A stretch of 64,000 nt of DNA. Origin: Volvox africanus. Its lineage: Eukaryota; Chlorophyta; Chlorophyceae; Chlamydomonadales; Volvocaceae. The stretch spans positions 6,209,501 through 6,273,500 of the forward strand of contig BSDZ01000078.1 of assembly GCA_030268105.1 (NCBI GenBank), written 5' to 3'. The notes beneath the pieces are model-generated. The model was not told the DNA's origin. It worked only from the letters and a program-made list of their open reading frames with translations, and searched no databases. Positions 37,285 through 49,889 of the stretch are shown piece after piece; the first letter of the stretch is position 1, and every line of letters begins with the position of its first letter. Made by a program: the position numbers and the translations under genes.

Positions 37285-40200
37285 ATGGATTTTGCGACAT
37301 CTACCCATCGGCGAAGATGGCTCTACACGAGGAGCAAATTGGTACGTCTAGGGCATTCTCTTATGAGGGCTGTTGTGCACGTCCTCCACCTGGGGTTCTA
37401 TCATCTTTGTAAATCAAAGTATATTACGCATGCCTATTAAGGTCATTCAGCGTCGCCATCCTGCACCGCCAGCAGGACAGGCCGCCACCAAAGTCCACAC
37501 TTCTCACACTATGTTCGCACGACAAGGTCCTGGGCCTTCCCTGCATATCATCATCGCAAGCTGAATTTTAGGAGAATATGGGGTGGAGGCCTTGGGAAAA
37601 ACTCCAAAGAGAGCACCGATGGGGCCCTTATCTAAACCCTGCCCTCCATCCCCACGCCCCACTCATCCTGAGACACGTAAACAAACGCCCCTCCTGTGCA
37701 CCTCCGGATCCCGTACCGCTTCCGCATCACTTCAGGAAGAGGAGCGGCGGCGACTACAGCAGGCGGTCGTGGACGGGTTGCGGCGACAGCGAGCGGCTGC
37801 TGATCCAAGGGAGCCGGAGGCGTGCAGTGCGACCAAACGCCCAAGGGGTCAGTCCCGTCTGCAGCCGTTAACAGATTTACTTGTCACTGGCGCATAACTC
37901 CTTATGTCCATTCGTTTGATTTCGTTTCCATTTCCGCATTTCTCGGGTGGCATGCTGCTGGCGTCCAGAGCTGCGGTATTGTTGATGCTGATGTTAAGAT
38001 TGGCAGTCAGGGTGGTAGTAGCTGGCGGCGGAAAGTGATGGTGACCCGGCGTAAGGCAGGTTTTGGAACGCCGCGGCACTGAAAAAAAGCGGCAGGGAGG
38101 TCGGAGAAGACCTGAGCCTGGCCATAAGATACGAAGTGGGCAGAGGAAGAGATACGCGGGACCAGGCGCTCACGACCGGTCATGCCTGGGCGGTTGGCGT
38201 CTGTAGCATATGGCGAGTGAATGCTTCAGGGGACGTCTTAGGGTTCGGCCTACCTGGCGGACCCCTGTGGATTGGGGATATCGGGTGGCCCTTGGATGTT
38301 CTTAATTCAGGACTCAGGCACCTGTGCTCCCTTTGCGTTCTCGGGAAGTTAATTGGCTTTGAGGTTTCCTCCTTATCATATCCACGCTGGTGTCACCCAT
38401 TCAACTTCCCCCCCTTATTACCAGTGTTCGATGTTCGTCTCTCTCCCCCTCCCTGCGCGGACGCCCCTGCGCCCACCCCGCCCACCCTCCCGAATGCACA
38501 CACGCGTCTCCGCGCCCACTTCTTCCTTCCAGAGGAGCCACAGCCCGTTTCCCCGGTGGGAGAGCTGCTCATGCTCAAGTACTACCAACAGATCATACAA
38601 GTGAGGCCTGGGCGTAAGGCTCAAGGGGATGATGGCGGATGTCGTGTGTTGGGAAACCTGGCGTAAGCACAGAGGTTCCCGGTGGGTTGCAGGGAGCCTG
38701 GAGACCTGAAGGGCGGAAGATGCTGGGCAAAAATGCCAGGCCTGCTTTGCTGGTCCGTATACAGCCGGGCCGCCTAAGCACAACCTACCTCTCTTTGCCA
38801 TTACCTGTGCTAACCTGCGCACCTCGCGCAACCGCCGTACTTGTGCAGGAGAAGTGCCGCGAGATGCGAATGCCAATGAAGGTCATGGTGAGCTAGGGGT
38901 GAGGGTGTGGACCAGGCGCAGGGGCCACTGTGCTTTTAGGACTCCACGTCCTCCAAATCCCGTGAGCACCTTCCTCACTGTCGTGGCGTGGTGTTTGCCT
39001 GAAGACCCCGACATGTCTGTAAAAGCCCGGTAGCAAAGAACTCGTGCCGGGAGCATCATGAGGCCTGCCAGGCATGTTGAGGGGTTCCGGAATGTAGGCC
39101 CGAGTTTTAGGAAAATGGTGGAAAGGGAAGGCTTCTATCCGGGGCCCATTGTCGGGCCGCAAGTTACGGTGCAGACGTGGAAACTGGGTGTCTCTGACCC
39201 CCTTGACTCCTTTATTCTCCATGGATCGGTTCTATGACATTTGCCACCACTGGATCTCTCTGTCTCTGGTTCTATTCCTTATCACAACCTTATATCCTGT
39301 TGGTCCTGTCAACCACTTCGTGCGGCCACCGCCGTGGCGTTCAAGGACCATTTCCCTACCTAACCAAACTCCAATCCATCCATGGGATCCGTCCATTGGA
39401 TTGTCCTAACTCACCATCCCATCCACGCCTGCCTGACTCCCTCCCATAGGCTACCGCCATCCAGTACCACAAGCGCTTCTTCCTGCGCCACACGTCCATG
39501 GAGTTCGATCCAGGGAGGGTCATGATCACTGCCATTTTCATGGCCACCAAGGTGGGTGGACCCTGGAGGGAGGACCAGGAGACCGAGCTACGTCGGGTTA
39601 CTCTAGAGGCCGGGATTCGGCATGCATGGACATGGACATGCACGCGCCTTTGTGGCTCGTTCCCCCGTGTTTCTTTGCATGTGATGTGCCAGATGTGATG
39701 TGTCCGCGCGTATATGTGTGCATGCGAGTGTATACGTGTGTGTATGAGTGGGAGAGAACAGGAAAGCGACACTTTGTAACGACACCCCCTTCGCCCGCCT
39801 CGAAACGCAAATACTACCATAATCAGTGCTTTCTCCCCTTTCCTCCGCGAAAATTAGTAACCCTACCAGGGGAGCTGCTTCCCCGGAGTCATTCCTGATT
39901 GCATTGCGCACTCGCGGCCCGTCCCCCGCCACTATTCCCCGGGTGTTTCTCTGCATTCAGGCTGTTATCATGTTAGCACCGGCTCCCGCACGCCTCACCC
40001 TAAAGCCAAAACCGTAGCCATGTGTGGTCCTCGCGCCGTGCGGATGCGATGTGGATTCCCCCTTTCCAAATTCAACAATCAATTGATGTCGCGTTCCTGG
40101 GTCGTAATATGTGCTGCTCCCTCTCTGATAACGTTTTCTCAACCTTTGACGCCGTGGTGGTGGTGGTGGTGGTGATCAGGTTGAGGAACGCTACACCCGG

Positions 40201-42820
40201 GCGGCCGATATCGCGGCGGCATTTGACGTAAGCGAGGATCTGGTGGTGAAGCAGGAGGTGAGCTGGTGTGTGTGTTTGTGTGCTTGTATCTAAGGGGGGA
40301 GTTGCCCGGGAAGAGGCACGGGAAAGACAGGCATGCTTGATGCTTGATAAAGGGTGCTGCGAGCAGTCAGGGCCTTCGGGTATTAGGGCGGGTGAAGGGC
40401 CAGCAATTCTCTGTGGAGGTCAGGACCTGTTGGAGCCCCCCTCCCTTCTTTCCCTGCTTCGGTCCCCCCTTCTTCACAAACCACATGTGCTCGGTGACCA
40501 CGAGGTGGTCATCATCTCAATGCATCGTTCCTTGGCAGATCTCAGGCTATTTTGGCGCGTGGCTCTTGTAGCGCATCACCACCCCACGTACGCACATTCA
40601 CGCTTGGATGTTCCCACTGCTGATATTTCTCCCCCACCCTTCTCCCAGGTTGCCCTGCTCGAGGGTCTCAACTTTGATCTTGTCGTACACTCGCCGTACC
40701 GGGCGCTCCATGGGATGGTTCAGGTATGTTCTGGTTCTCTGCGGGGGCGGGGGCTGGTGGCTAGCTTCAGACGGCAGTGTCGAAGCCGTACCTGTAAATC
40801 GCCACGGCACGGCACGGCACGGCCGTACTGGTGCAAGATGTGCCGTACATCCGGGATACCATATGCAAGCTCGTTCGTTCATTCGTTGCCTCATTTCTCA
40901 CCCGTGTTAGATTTCAAATATGTTTTCTGTTGCTATCTCTTTTCCTTCTCAGTCCCCTCCACAACCTCACCATCTGTTGTTGTCCGCTACACCGGCCCCC
41001 CTCCACTTGACCTCATTACATTCAGGAGCTGAAGGACGCTCGTCTGGCCGCAGCTGCCGGCATTCCCCCGGCCGTGGCCAGTGCTGCCAGCGGCATCTCC
41101 CTCCCCCCCCTGGACGATGCGCTGCTGTCCGCGCCATCCCAGCTCGTAGATGATGCGTGTCGAGGCGCCAATGGCGCACTGGACGCGCTGATGCTCAGTG
41201 ATGCACCGCTGCTGTACGGCCCTGCACAGCTGGCAGCGGCGGCGCTTCGCAGCGGCTTTAAGGCCAAGGGCGTGCGGGTGAGTGGCGGGACACGGTGCTG
41301 AGGTCCCCTCTTGGAAGGCGTAATTTAACAGACACAGATGGCACGGCCCGCACTACAGTACAGCTTCACCTTCACCTACTTGTCAAGATTGTGGGCATTC
41401 CTACTCAGCCAACACCTCCTTTACGGCGCCGTTACGGACACCCGGGGGGTTTTGTGTCACATCCCTTGCTTCACCCGTCATCAGTTTCCCCGTTCCTGAA
41501 GTGCTCACATCGCAACTATGTGCGGCGCCTTTGCCACCCACAGATACCCAACTTCATCGCCCGGTTGGCCATCAAGGCGGCTTCGTTTGGGTCTGCGGAC
41601 GGAGGGGGGACGGACGGACGGAGTCCGAGTGGAGGCTACGTGGGCGAGGCGACAGAGGCACCGGTGCGGGCTGTGTGGGCCTCAGGGGGATGCAATTGGG
41701 GCAGTAAGGAGCGGAATGGTGAGCTCTTGGAGTGTACGGGCCATGTGATGTGGCTGGTTCGGAGCTCGATAGTGGGATCGGGTCGGTCCAGTCGTACATG
41801 CCATTTCTGCAGGTTTGGATTTGTGTGTTTTTATCCCACCTGTCCCTCACCCACCCACCCCGCTGCTTTTCTGGGCATGCACACTCGTTCTCCTCCAGTT
41901 GCAGCTGCATGAAGTGGTTGCTTCGAATCCGGGCCGCTTCATGCAACTGATCTTCCCCTTCCTGGTGCCTCCCGCTCCAAAACCACGACCGCACCAGGTC
42001 GAACCCGCCACCGCACTGACTACTGCTTTGGACGAGCTGGACAGCTTGGGGAGTGAGGGCGCGCGGAGAGTCGAGGTGCGCACGCAACATGTGCATATCT
42101 CGCGGGTTTTTAGGGTTTTTTTGGAAAGTTGTTTACGTGACATGCAGTATCTGGCTGCATTCCTTTGGGGGTGTTTGGGGGGGATGTGGGGATGTCAGGA
42201 AATGCTTACAGTTGTGTTTAACCTATCGCTTTCTCCTCCCACATTTGCGTTATTTATGTTAGCAAACTAAATAGGTTCTTTGGCATTAACAATATGAGCA
42301 TTAGTAAGTTAAGAATCAAAAGTTGTATTTTAAATTATATTGCATTTAAGAGCAATAAATCTTTTATATTCTAATTTAAAACTAAATGATAACATTTGAA
42401 AAAATAAACAAACACCACATTGTCTGTTGTCAACACCGGACAGGTGGAAGAAGTGAAGGAAGCCAACGCAGCCGCCCGGCAATGGCGCAATCTGCTTAAG
42501 GATGCGGGAACAGCGGCTGGACCTGCAGTAGCTGGAAGGGTATGGTTGGGAGGGATGTAGCTAGGAGGCGTGTGGGTTTTGGGCAACCAGAAGGTTGCAT
42601 GTGAACTTAAGCTGGCCCACATCCCAATGTCCATCAGTACGCTCTTTGCGCTCGAGGAAGGTCCGCTTCCTGACCCCAAGCCTGTACCCATCTACCACAG
42701 GGTGCCGGAGGAGCCGCGGATGATGCCGCTCGCGCCGCCAAGCGGGAGGCGAAGAAAGCCGCCCGGGCTGCCGCAAAAGCTAAGGAGGCAGAGCTGCTTG
42801 GGATGCCGCAGCGGCAATAA
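37285..42820 (+). CDS. CCNH: Cyclin H (regulatory subunit of the CDK-activating kinase, TFIIH)
   Basis: Cyclin H binds CDK7 with MAT1; the complex activates cell-cycle CDKs and phosphorylates the RNA polymerase II tail as part of TFIIH. Exons: 37285-37341, 37736-37847, 38533-38600, 38849-38887, 39450-39551, 40180-40257, 40649-40723, 41026-41277, 41544 to about 41640 (donor uncertain), 41899-42075, 42444-42539, 42701-42820. Phases match throughout apart from that one uncertain donor. The start MDFATSTHRRRWLYT is typical of plant-type cyclin H. Cyclin box 1 has QYHKRFFLRHTSMEFDPGRV and ITAIFMATK; then ALLEGLNFDLVVHSPYRALHG, and the second fold has LLYGPAQLAAAAL. The C-terminus is an Ala/Lys-rich helix ending MPQRQ. 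The exon 9-10 region is poorly conserved. Expected length is about 420 residues, longer than the human 323. Confidence 0.93.
42243..42415 (+). other. Very AT-rich island in a cyclin H intron
   Basis: About 170 bp of markedly AT-rich sequence with sharp edges lies within the intron 42076-42443 of cyclin H. The flanking intron and exons are balanced or GC-rich. It has no long open frame and is too short for a gene. An inserted piece of organelle DNA or a transposon scrap would both explain it; neither can be shown by eye. Confidence 0.55.
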
Positions 42821-45095
42821 CAGTAGCGTGGCGGCTGTGCACAGCCGGAAGGAATACCTACCCATCACAAATGGCTGCTGCCTCCTCATACGGTATTGTT
42901 TAGCTGCCGAGCCATACACAGGCTCGCACACGCAGTGGGCACGGCACCGTGGCCATGTCGAACAGAGGCGCCATGCCTCTCCCGTGCTAAGGGACACGCT
43001 GCCGGCTGTGGAAGTAAGGGATTTGGCCGCATCCATGAATGCGGGGATATGGGGGAGGGGTCATGGGATCATGGGGTCATGGGTCCTTTGGGAACAGGTT
43101 TGGTGGTTGGGAATACAGCAGCTGCATCGATGGCAGAGAAAGAAGCGGTTGGATGGGGGGAAAAAGAGTTTAGCGCTTTGTCTTGTTCCCTGTTATCCGC
43201 CACAACAGTATTAAATGGAACACTACAATACAGGCACACGTATCCTTGAGAGCGCTTGCTTGGGTTGTTACTCAACGTCAAAAACGCAACGATGGGTTTG
43301 TTCTTTTTATTGCGAGACTGGGAGACGAACGGACGTTTAAAGAGCAACTTCAATCTCTTCACAGGCAGGCGTTGCGTTGGTAAGAGTGGAAGTATAAGAA
43401 AAAGGGTCCAGAGAAGCGAGCGAGCGGCGCAACGGGACCTCTGGCTTGGGAGTGAGGGCAGGTGGACAATAAACCCCGCGGAGCATGAGTGGAGTCTTGT
43501 GGGACCCAGCATTGCCCTTCCCATCGCGCTGGTTTCGGAACAGTGTCACACTATAATGCTCGGTGGTATGCGGACCTCTCAAAGGGAGGACAAGAAATTG
43601 GATATTCCCAGAGGCGACAGGGTCCATGTCAAGGCTCTACGCCTCCGAAGAAGTTGGGGATGGTGACCGACTGACTGACTGGCTGGCTGGCTGGCTGGCT
43701 GGCTAGCAGTTGCTTGCATAGCATGGGGCTTGAGTCTTGTACTTTATGCCATTATGCGCATGCATGCTGCACTGGCTCATACCTGGGTTCTAAATCGAAC
43801 CAGGAGCCGAGCGCATTCGCTGCAACAGATATGGTGCGTAGGTGACACACCTGGTACCGCAGGTAGACTCCCGCTGCCTTGTGTTTGTATAGGCATTACA
43901 TGGTGGTACTTCTCATCAGCGGCCCAGTGACCTGGGCGGAGCCCGGAAGGGGCTGTCAATGTCCGCCCCTGCCATGAATCCTAGTCGACTTTAAAATGTT
44001 GGGTTCAGCGCTCATCACCAGCATTCAGCAGAACGAAGTGGATTAACAACACGCACACCCAACTCTACTCACAAGCCACTTTTATTGCGTTCTACACTAG
44101 CCATGGACCAGGATACGCCCTCACCACGCCGTTAACAACTCAGGAGCTGGCAGGAAGATTAGAGCCCTGTGGAAATCTGTGGTGGTAGAATGCACGCTGC
44201 ACAGGTATTAATGTAGCGTTCTTTTGTTACGCATCAGATTTTCTCCCCAAATCAGCAATATAGTAAAGATGGTCACCCATGATTATAACAATGCAAATCA
44301 GGTAGCCATCAGCCAGTATCCGCGGCTGCTGCCTGGTTTCGGGTTTTAACGTGCTTTGAACATATCAAAGAGCTGAACACCCTTCTCTCACGTCCTGAAA
44401 CTTGCGTAGCACTCCCTTCCGCCTTCCGATAGCTAACCAATAAGTACAGAGCTTTGTACAAATCTTGGCCTTCTACGCTGCACCACCCAGGCCTCACGCC
44501 GTTCGTATCTCCCTGCCCACACCTTTTCAATGTCGGACTATCGTGACGTATTCATTTGCGTTGGAACCATGAACGCATCCTTACGTGGTAGTTCCCCGTA
44601 GCAGCAGTTGAATACATGCAAGGTCCCCCACCCGACTCCATTTTGAAGGAAGTGATACTTACACACAACTAGATGTAACCGCTTGGTCTATGAACTGCTC
44701 AGGCGTAATCCCCATCGCCTGCCACGGTGATGAGTACAAAGTCAGCGGCTCTGCTGTAGAACGGTGACCGCCGCGCTGCATCATCAGACTTCCGATCTGA
44801 GCTCCTGGCGGCCTACAAATCCATGGCACAACAGCTGCGTCGGGTTCAGTACCCGCTGAGCAATGCCCATCTTGGCTGATCTGCTAGCCACGACAGCGGC
44901 GGCCACTTGCACTTATGGCCGCTGCGTGTTTTCACCCATTGGTGTCGTCCAACGCACATTCCACTGTCCTCTTTATCTCAGCGAACGCATGTTGCATCAC
45001 TCGTCGAGCCTCTCCATCACTCTATCATACGAGTATCGCACGTCCAAACCCGTAAATCACGGCCCACCCCGAGGTCCACACTGCAACACTAATGT
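42821..45095. other. Convergent spacer between cyclin H and the phosphatase
   Basis: Both neighbouring genes end here, so it should contain two 3' untranslated regions and terminators. No exon was supported. It contains a tandem GGCT run at about 43666-43705. Open frames of 100-150 codons near 43.2-43.6 kb on both strands overlap and carry no motif. Confidence 0.55.
43666..43705 (+). repeat. Microsatellite (GGCT)n
   Basis: About eight GGCT units, preceded by two to three GACT units, in the convergent spacer. No coding role. Confidence 0.88.
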
Positions 45096-46821
45096 TCACA
45101 GCCCCTTCTCTTTCCGAATGCTTTCCAGCAGCCCCTCACATGCGTCCTCCAACAGATCTAATACGCGCTCAAAACCCTGTAAGATAGGGGTTAGTAAGCA
45201 GATGACAAAGAGGCATGGGACAAAGGTAAGAAGAAACCATGGATATGATGTATAGTCCCGTGGAGACACAGGTGGAAAGGGGATTACATACACAGAAGGG
45301 ACAACGACACACGAAACCAACGGGTTACTGGGCGCGGTGGGGATGTAGGGCGCGGTGGGGATGTAGGGCGCGCTTGGGACTGAAGCGCTCAGGCGCCACA
45401 CTCACAGGGGAGAAGCAGCGCTATGCGTCGAGGTTGTGGTGGATGTGAAGGTCGGGGATAATGACGCATACAGTTTAATTCGGCAAAGAAGGCACATTCA
45501 AACACATTAACATGGAACGGACGGCGAACGACACAAGACATCATACCCAAATACGCACCCAATCCCCGTTACCAAATCATCAGCGCCAACCAGCGAAATG
45601 GTTAGGTCATTCTAAAATTTGAAAGCCACCTATGGAGGTGCCCTCTTCCGGAACACACGGGTTGGCGCCAGATGAATCGACGTCCACTGCCCCGCTGGAG
45701 CCCTGCAGTCTCTGTTACGCTCGCAAGAGGCTCACCACAGGGCCCCCATAGTAGGGGTCCGGTACTTCGGGTGCCCCAGTAAACTTGCGGCAGTAGCTGG
45801 TCATGAGGCTGATACGGCGGCTGTAGTCCTGCGGCACCTTTCCCTCGCCCATGGGTCGCACTAGCCAATAATCGGCAGCGGTCTGCGAGTGGAGACATCG
45901 CCGAGGGAGAACGAACTTTACAAATCACTGACACGCTATTTGGGCTCATAAGAGAACGGTATCCTGTGATACTACTGTCAATCCCGCTGCTTAAATTCCC
46001 GTCCACGTTCGCCACCAACCACTTTTCATGCCTATGGACAAACAAGAACATGGTCAAACTCGCAGGGCCGTCCTCGCGGGGCAGCAGGGCCACCATCTAC
46101 TGTTTTCTGTCTGAAGCCCTATATAGCATCGGCCATACCTTGATGGCCCGTAGGTTCTTAGGATCCATTCCCACGACGTAATCGAAGCGGCTCAGATCCA
46201 GAGGCTGCAGTGGCCGGGAGCGGGACGTTAGCAGCACCCCGCGCTTACGTGCTGTAGGGAGGCAAGCAAGCAGCAGGGACAGACGGGAGCCCGGGTGGGT
46301 AGAGACGTTGAATGAAATGACCGTATGATCAGAAGGGTCGAAGCCAAATCTGCACACTGCGCAATGAATGGGACATGGCTGAGAAGGGCGCCACGCCCTG
46401 TGGTGTACATCCACACAGCTATAAGTGGTGGAGGTGGGTACGTGGCCAGAGGACGTGACTTCTCCCGCAACACCACGTCGTTTCACGCCCACATGTGATT
46501 GGCAAACATCATCGAAATCCTCGTCCATGCATTGATCACCATACATGCTCCTTCTCCTACTCCATGTCTTCCGGTTCTCGACCCAATCCTATCCTGTTCA
46601 CACTGTCCGTCCTGTGCAGCTTTCAGCACATCTCTGGTGCCAGATGTCGGGGGCCCTCCCTTGCAAGTGATTAAGGCGCCCGGGTGCATTTCTGCTGTTA
46701 ATTCCCATCTGGAAGATCAGGAGCCCTGACGTCGCGCGTACCGGTGATTGTCATCCGTGAGTCCGCTGGGTCGCCTTCATGGTACGACCAACCGCCTTCT
46801 GTGAACCTGAGATAAACAGAC

Positions 46822-46859
<38 letters not shown>

Positions 46860-48190
46860 GTAGGTAGGTAGGTAGATAGGTAGGTAAGTAGATAGGCAAG
46901 TGGGTAGGTAGATATGTAAGGAATTGCCTAGTTAGCGAAATATATCAATAAGAAAACTTGTTTTTATTTTTAAATCCTAAAACAATTTATGCCCCGTTGA
47001 CAACAAATTAGACCCGCGCATGCACATGTCAACGCGGATCCTCAATGGGCGCAGAATACCATTCTTCACCATCCAGGTGTTATGCTGGCACCAGGCAGCC
47101 ACGGCCCTCTTTAGGAAATGGGCGTATAAGGCCCGGAGCCATGGAATATTTGAGAAGGTCGTCGCCAAAGTGGCTTACTTTTCAGGCAGGGTTTTGCCGA
47201 GGAGACCAGGTCAGGAACCCAAACCCATACCCCCACCAGTCAGGATTACCACCACCCGTGCCACATGAGTCGATGTCAAAGGCAGCCGCAACTCCAGCCT
47301 TTTCTACCACCGACCGAAACATCGCCTCCGCCGTTGGACTCCGACAGATGTTCCCTGGGCGCGCAGGCGCGCGGGAAAAAGGGGTTTCTCCACCTTGAAT
47401 ATAAAAGGTCACAAGGGTCCAAAAAGGCATTGGAGAGACGTAGCAGCAATTTCAGGAAAGGATGATTTCATAACCACGATACTGGGTGTTGGCTGTGACC
47501 AAATCTGTTGCCGGCTGGTAGACCCTGACTGGCGGTGTGCGTGGGATCGCACATGTACTTGCCCGTATCCCTTATCCAGAACTTGTATGCACATGTAAGC
47601 AGCTGTGAACGATTTCATAACTGAATAATCTGGAACGGTGGCATCCGCCGTACTCAACATAAAAGCACGACAGCGCAGCTGGCCAAGCAACGGAGAGACC
47701 GTAGAGATGACCTGACGATAGATGCGTCATTAAAGCAATGCAAATGCCAGATGGGACATCAAGACGGACTGACCACCGAAGCCACCCAAGGGTCGCTTTA
47801 TGCCTCCAGTATCGCACAGTACTCCAAGCATGACAAGCGCGTTACATACCTAAACAAACAAAAAGAACTCCGACCTTACGGTTGCCGATCTCACTGGCCG
47901 TCGCAGCTGCCTTAGTGCTGCTGGTGTGCAGAGTCCTCTGCCAAGGGCAAAAATGCACACCCAATCATCCTGGTTGATTGTAGCCCAAGTCAAAGTTCCG
48001 TTATTTCGCTTACATCCAATTGAATGCTTCTCATACGATGAACACGGCCCGATCGGCTGCAAGCACCCGGCGAATGCGAACTAAGGCTCTCTAAAGGAGT
48101 GAGTCTATAAATAGGATTGATCCTTATATAGTTCGGCGAGAAGCCGGTCCGCGTGTTTGGGCTGAGCCTGTGACTTGGCAAGGCATTCAT
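45096..48190 (-). CDS. Low-molecular-weight protein tyrosine phosphatase, likely organelle-targeted
   Basis: Removes phosphate from phosphotyrosine through a cysteine-phosphate intermediate. Seven exons join in phase: 48190-48014, 47937-47850, 47354-47237, 46806-46742, 46251-46139, 45882-45736, 45176-45096; about 262 residues. The catalytic loop VCLGNICRSP is formed across the exon 2/3 junction (nucleophile Cys, C-x4-NICRS pattern). Exon 3 also gives FDIDSCGTGGGNPDW, exon 4 EGGWSYHEGDPADSRM, exon 5 FDYVVGMD, and exon 6 the catalytic-acid motif PEVPDPYYGG; the last exon encodes GFERVLDLLEDACEGLL. Exon 1 and the start of exon 2 form an extension of about 80 residues rich in Ser, Arg, Thr and poor in acids, expected of a plastid or mitochondrial transit peptide. 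The family core is about 155 residues. The exon 1 assignment rests on frame and splice sites only. Confidence 0.92.
46821..46918 (+). repeat. Microsatellite (GATA)n grading into (GGTA)n
   Basis: About ten GATA units followed by imperfect GGTA/GATA units. It ends only about 15 bp from the 3' splice site of phosphatase exon 4. On the transcribed strand it reads (TATC)n, so the repeat lies where the branch point and pyrimidine tract of that intron should be. Confidence 0.9.
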
Positions 48191-49889
48191 ATTGACCTAA
48201 AGACACAATGTTCCAACTAGTGTATGTTCTTACTTCCACTGATTACACTGATTAAACGTTTTTTAGTTGAATGGGTAAGGAGAGGCTGAAATGTCTTGTC
48301 ACTTCATTTACTTGCACCTGAAATCCGTGCAATAGGCCGGCAAGGCTTTTCATGCCAGTACAGGTACATTACAGCTGTGCTAAAGTTAAAGATAAGGTGG
48401 GCAATTTAATGTTTACATGGCATCATGTATGGCATCCTCTTTTTTGTCCAGTTCCTTTCCAAATGCAACACCGCCCGGCCTCCTGGACCCTATGAACTGA
48501 GTCCAAAACAAAGTTTGTCAAAATCGCTCTTGTAAATTTATAACTATACATATCTTAGATGTTTAAAAATGAAAACCCCGCAGTTCGCGGCGTCATAGGG
48601 GACGAGATTGCGTCCGCAGTTCCGTACTTTTGCTCTTACCCGCTATCTTGTACAGCGCCTAAACCCAGCATCACTTTTAAAAAAATTTGTTCAATCATCA
48701 AGTTGCTATGTCTAACGCCAGGGTACGAATATTTGGGCATCCCGTGACTGAGGTAGTATCGGACACATGTTTCGGCTCCTAAGAGCTCACATCTTACTAT
48801 TCAAAACAAATATCTTATTTATTTCATAAACGCGATTTACAGTACCGCGATTTTGGAAAACTTTCGGTACACATACACATACACATACATACCCCCCACA
48901 TACCTCACACACACAGACACATGTATACATTATTCCTGATTATGTCAATAAAGACATCCTAAGAGCCTCTTTATTGATGTATCTCTTGACATGGTGCACG
49001 TACTTGCAGCGCCTCTGAGATGAGCGAGGTAGAGAAGGTAAACGAATGTCCGGCGTACCACAGCATCCGACAGGAAGTGTGTGGTGCTTTTATGTCCGAA
49101 GGCAATATTTTTGGGTAATGAGTGCGACTAATTTGCGCTTGCAACCTCAACGCTGACTCCTTCGAATTCTAATATCCTCTTTTCTCCTAGTACAATGTAT
49201 TCCAAATCGGAATCCTCTCCTATGATGATGAAAAATGTTGCTCAGCGGCGTCATGTAAACAGGTGTGCACCAAGCAGCAGACACCTCAGGTGACGATCCT
49301 CAACAACTGCAAATCCGGTCGAACCCAGTGAGATGCGTCTTGCCAAAACTCTGAGTTGGAGATCCGAATCAACACTTGACTGGTGGCAACCGACATTATC
49401 GGCACCAAATTGTGGAACCTGTTGCTCCGTAACGTCCTGTCCAAGTTCTTCGTTTGATTGGCTATTTTAATTATATATGTAAGTTCGTAGGTTACATATC
49501 ACCAGCTCGCGTATATATGCTTAATTATAGCGATCGGCCGAAGGTTGTTGTTTCAGTCCGCAGAGATGTCTGTCCAGGAGTCAGCAAGCAGTGATGAAAC
49601 AAATTTTATTGGAATCTTGTTATACGTAGAATACAACAACAACACCCCGACGAATAAGAACGCATTAAGCTAACAGTACTGCTATGGACGAGCACGACGT
49701 ACAATGCTTGCAGCTGCTGCAAGAGAAGAGATAATCCGCTGTGCTGAAGATGTCCATTCAATACCAGCGTGAGTTGCAGCGATGTATGACCTGTAGGAAT
49801 GTGGAAAGACTCTTTGTTCACCAACCTCAACGTTTTATAGGAGATTTGTTGTTGTCTCGCGTCGTTATTCTTATTAATATTTCACAGCC
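48191..49889. promoter_or_regulatory. Divergent spacer between the phosphatase and the 49890 gene
   Basis: Both genes start at the edges of this 1.7-kb AT-richer stretch and are transcribed outward, so it should hold both promoters. A short run of ACATAC units is at about 48868-48900. No exon was supported. Confidence 0.5.

Noticed and set aside
40268..41032. 254-codon plus-strand open frame
   Set aside because: It reads through cyclin H exon 7 in the wrong frame and through introns; the cyclin H splice model explains the region.
41915..41940. TTCGAATCC word as a tRNA T-loop
   Set aside because: It is inside a cyclin H exon and no cloverleaf can be drawn around it.
46821..46918. Regular tandem repeats as a possible CRISPR-like array
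   Set aside because: Units are 4 bp with no spacers; it is a microsatellite in a eukaryotic intron.
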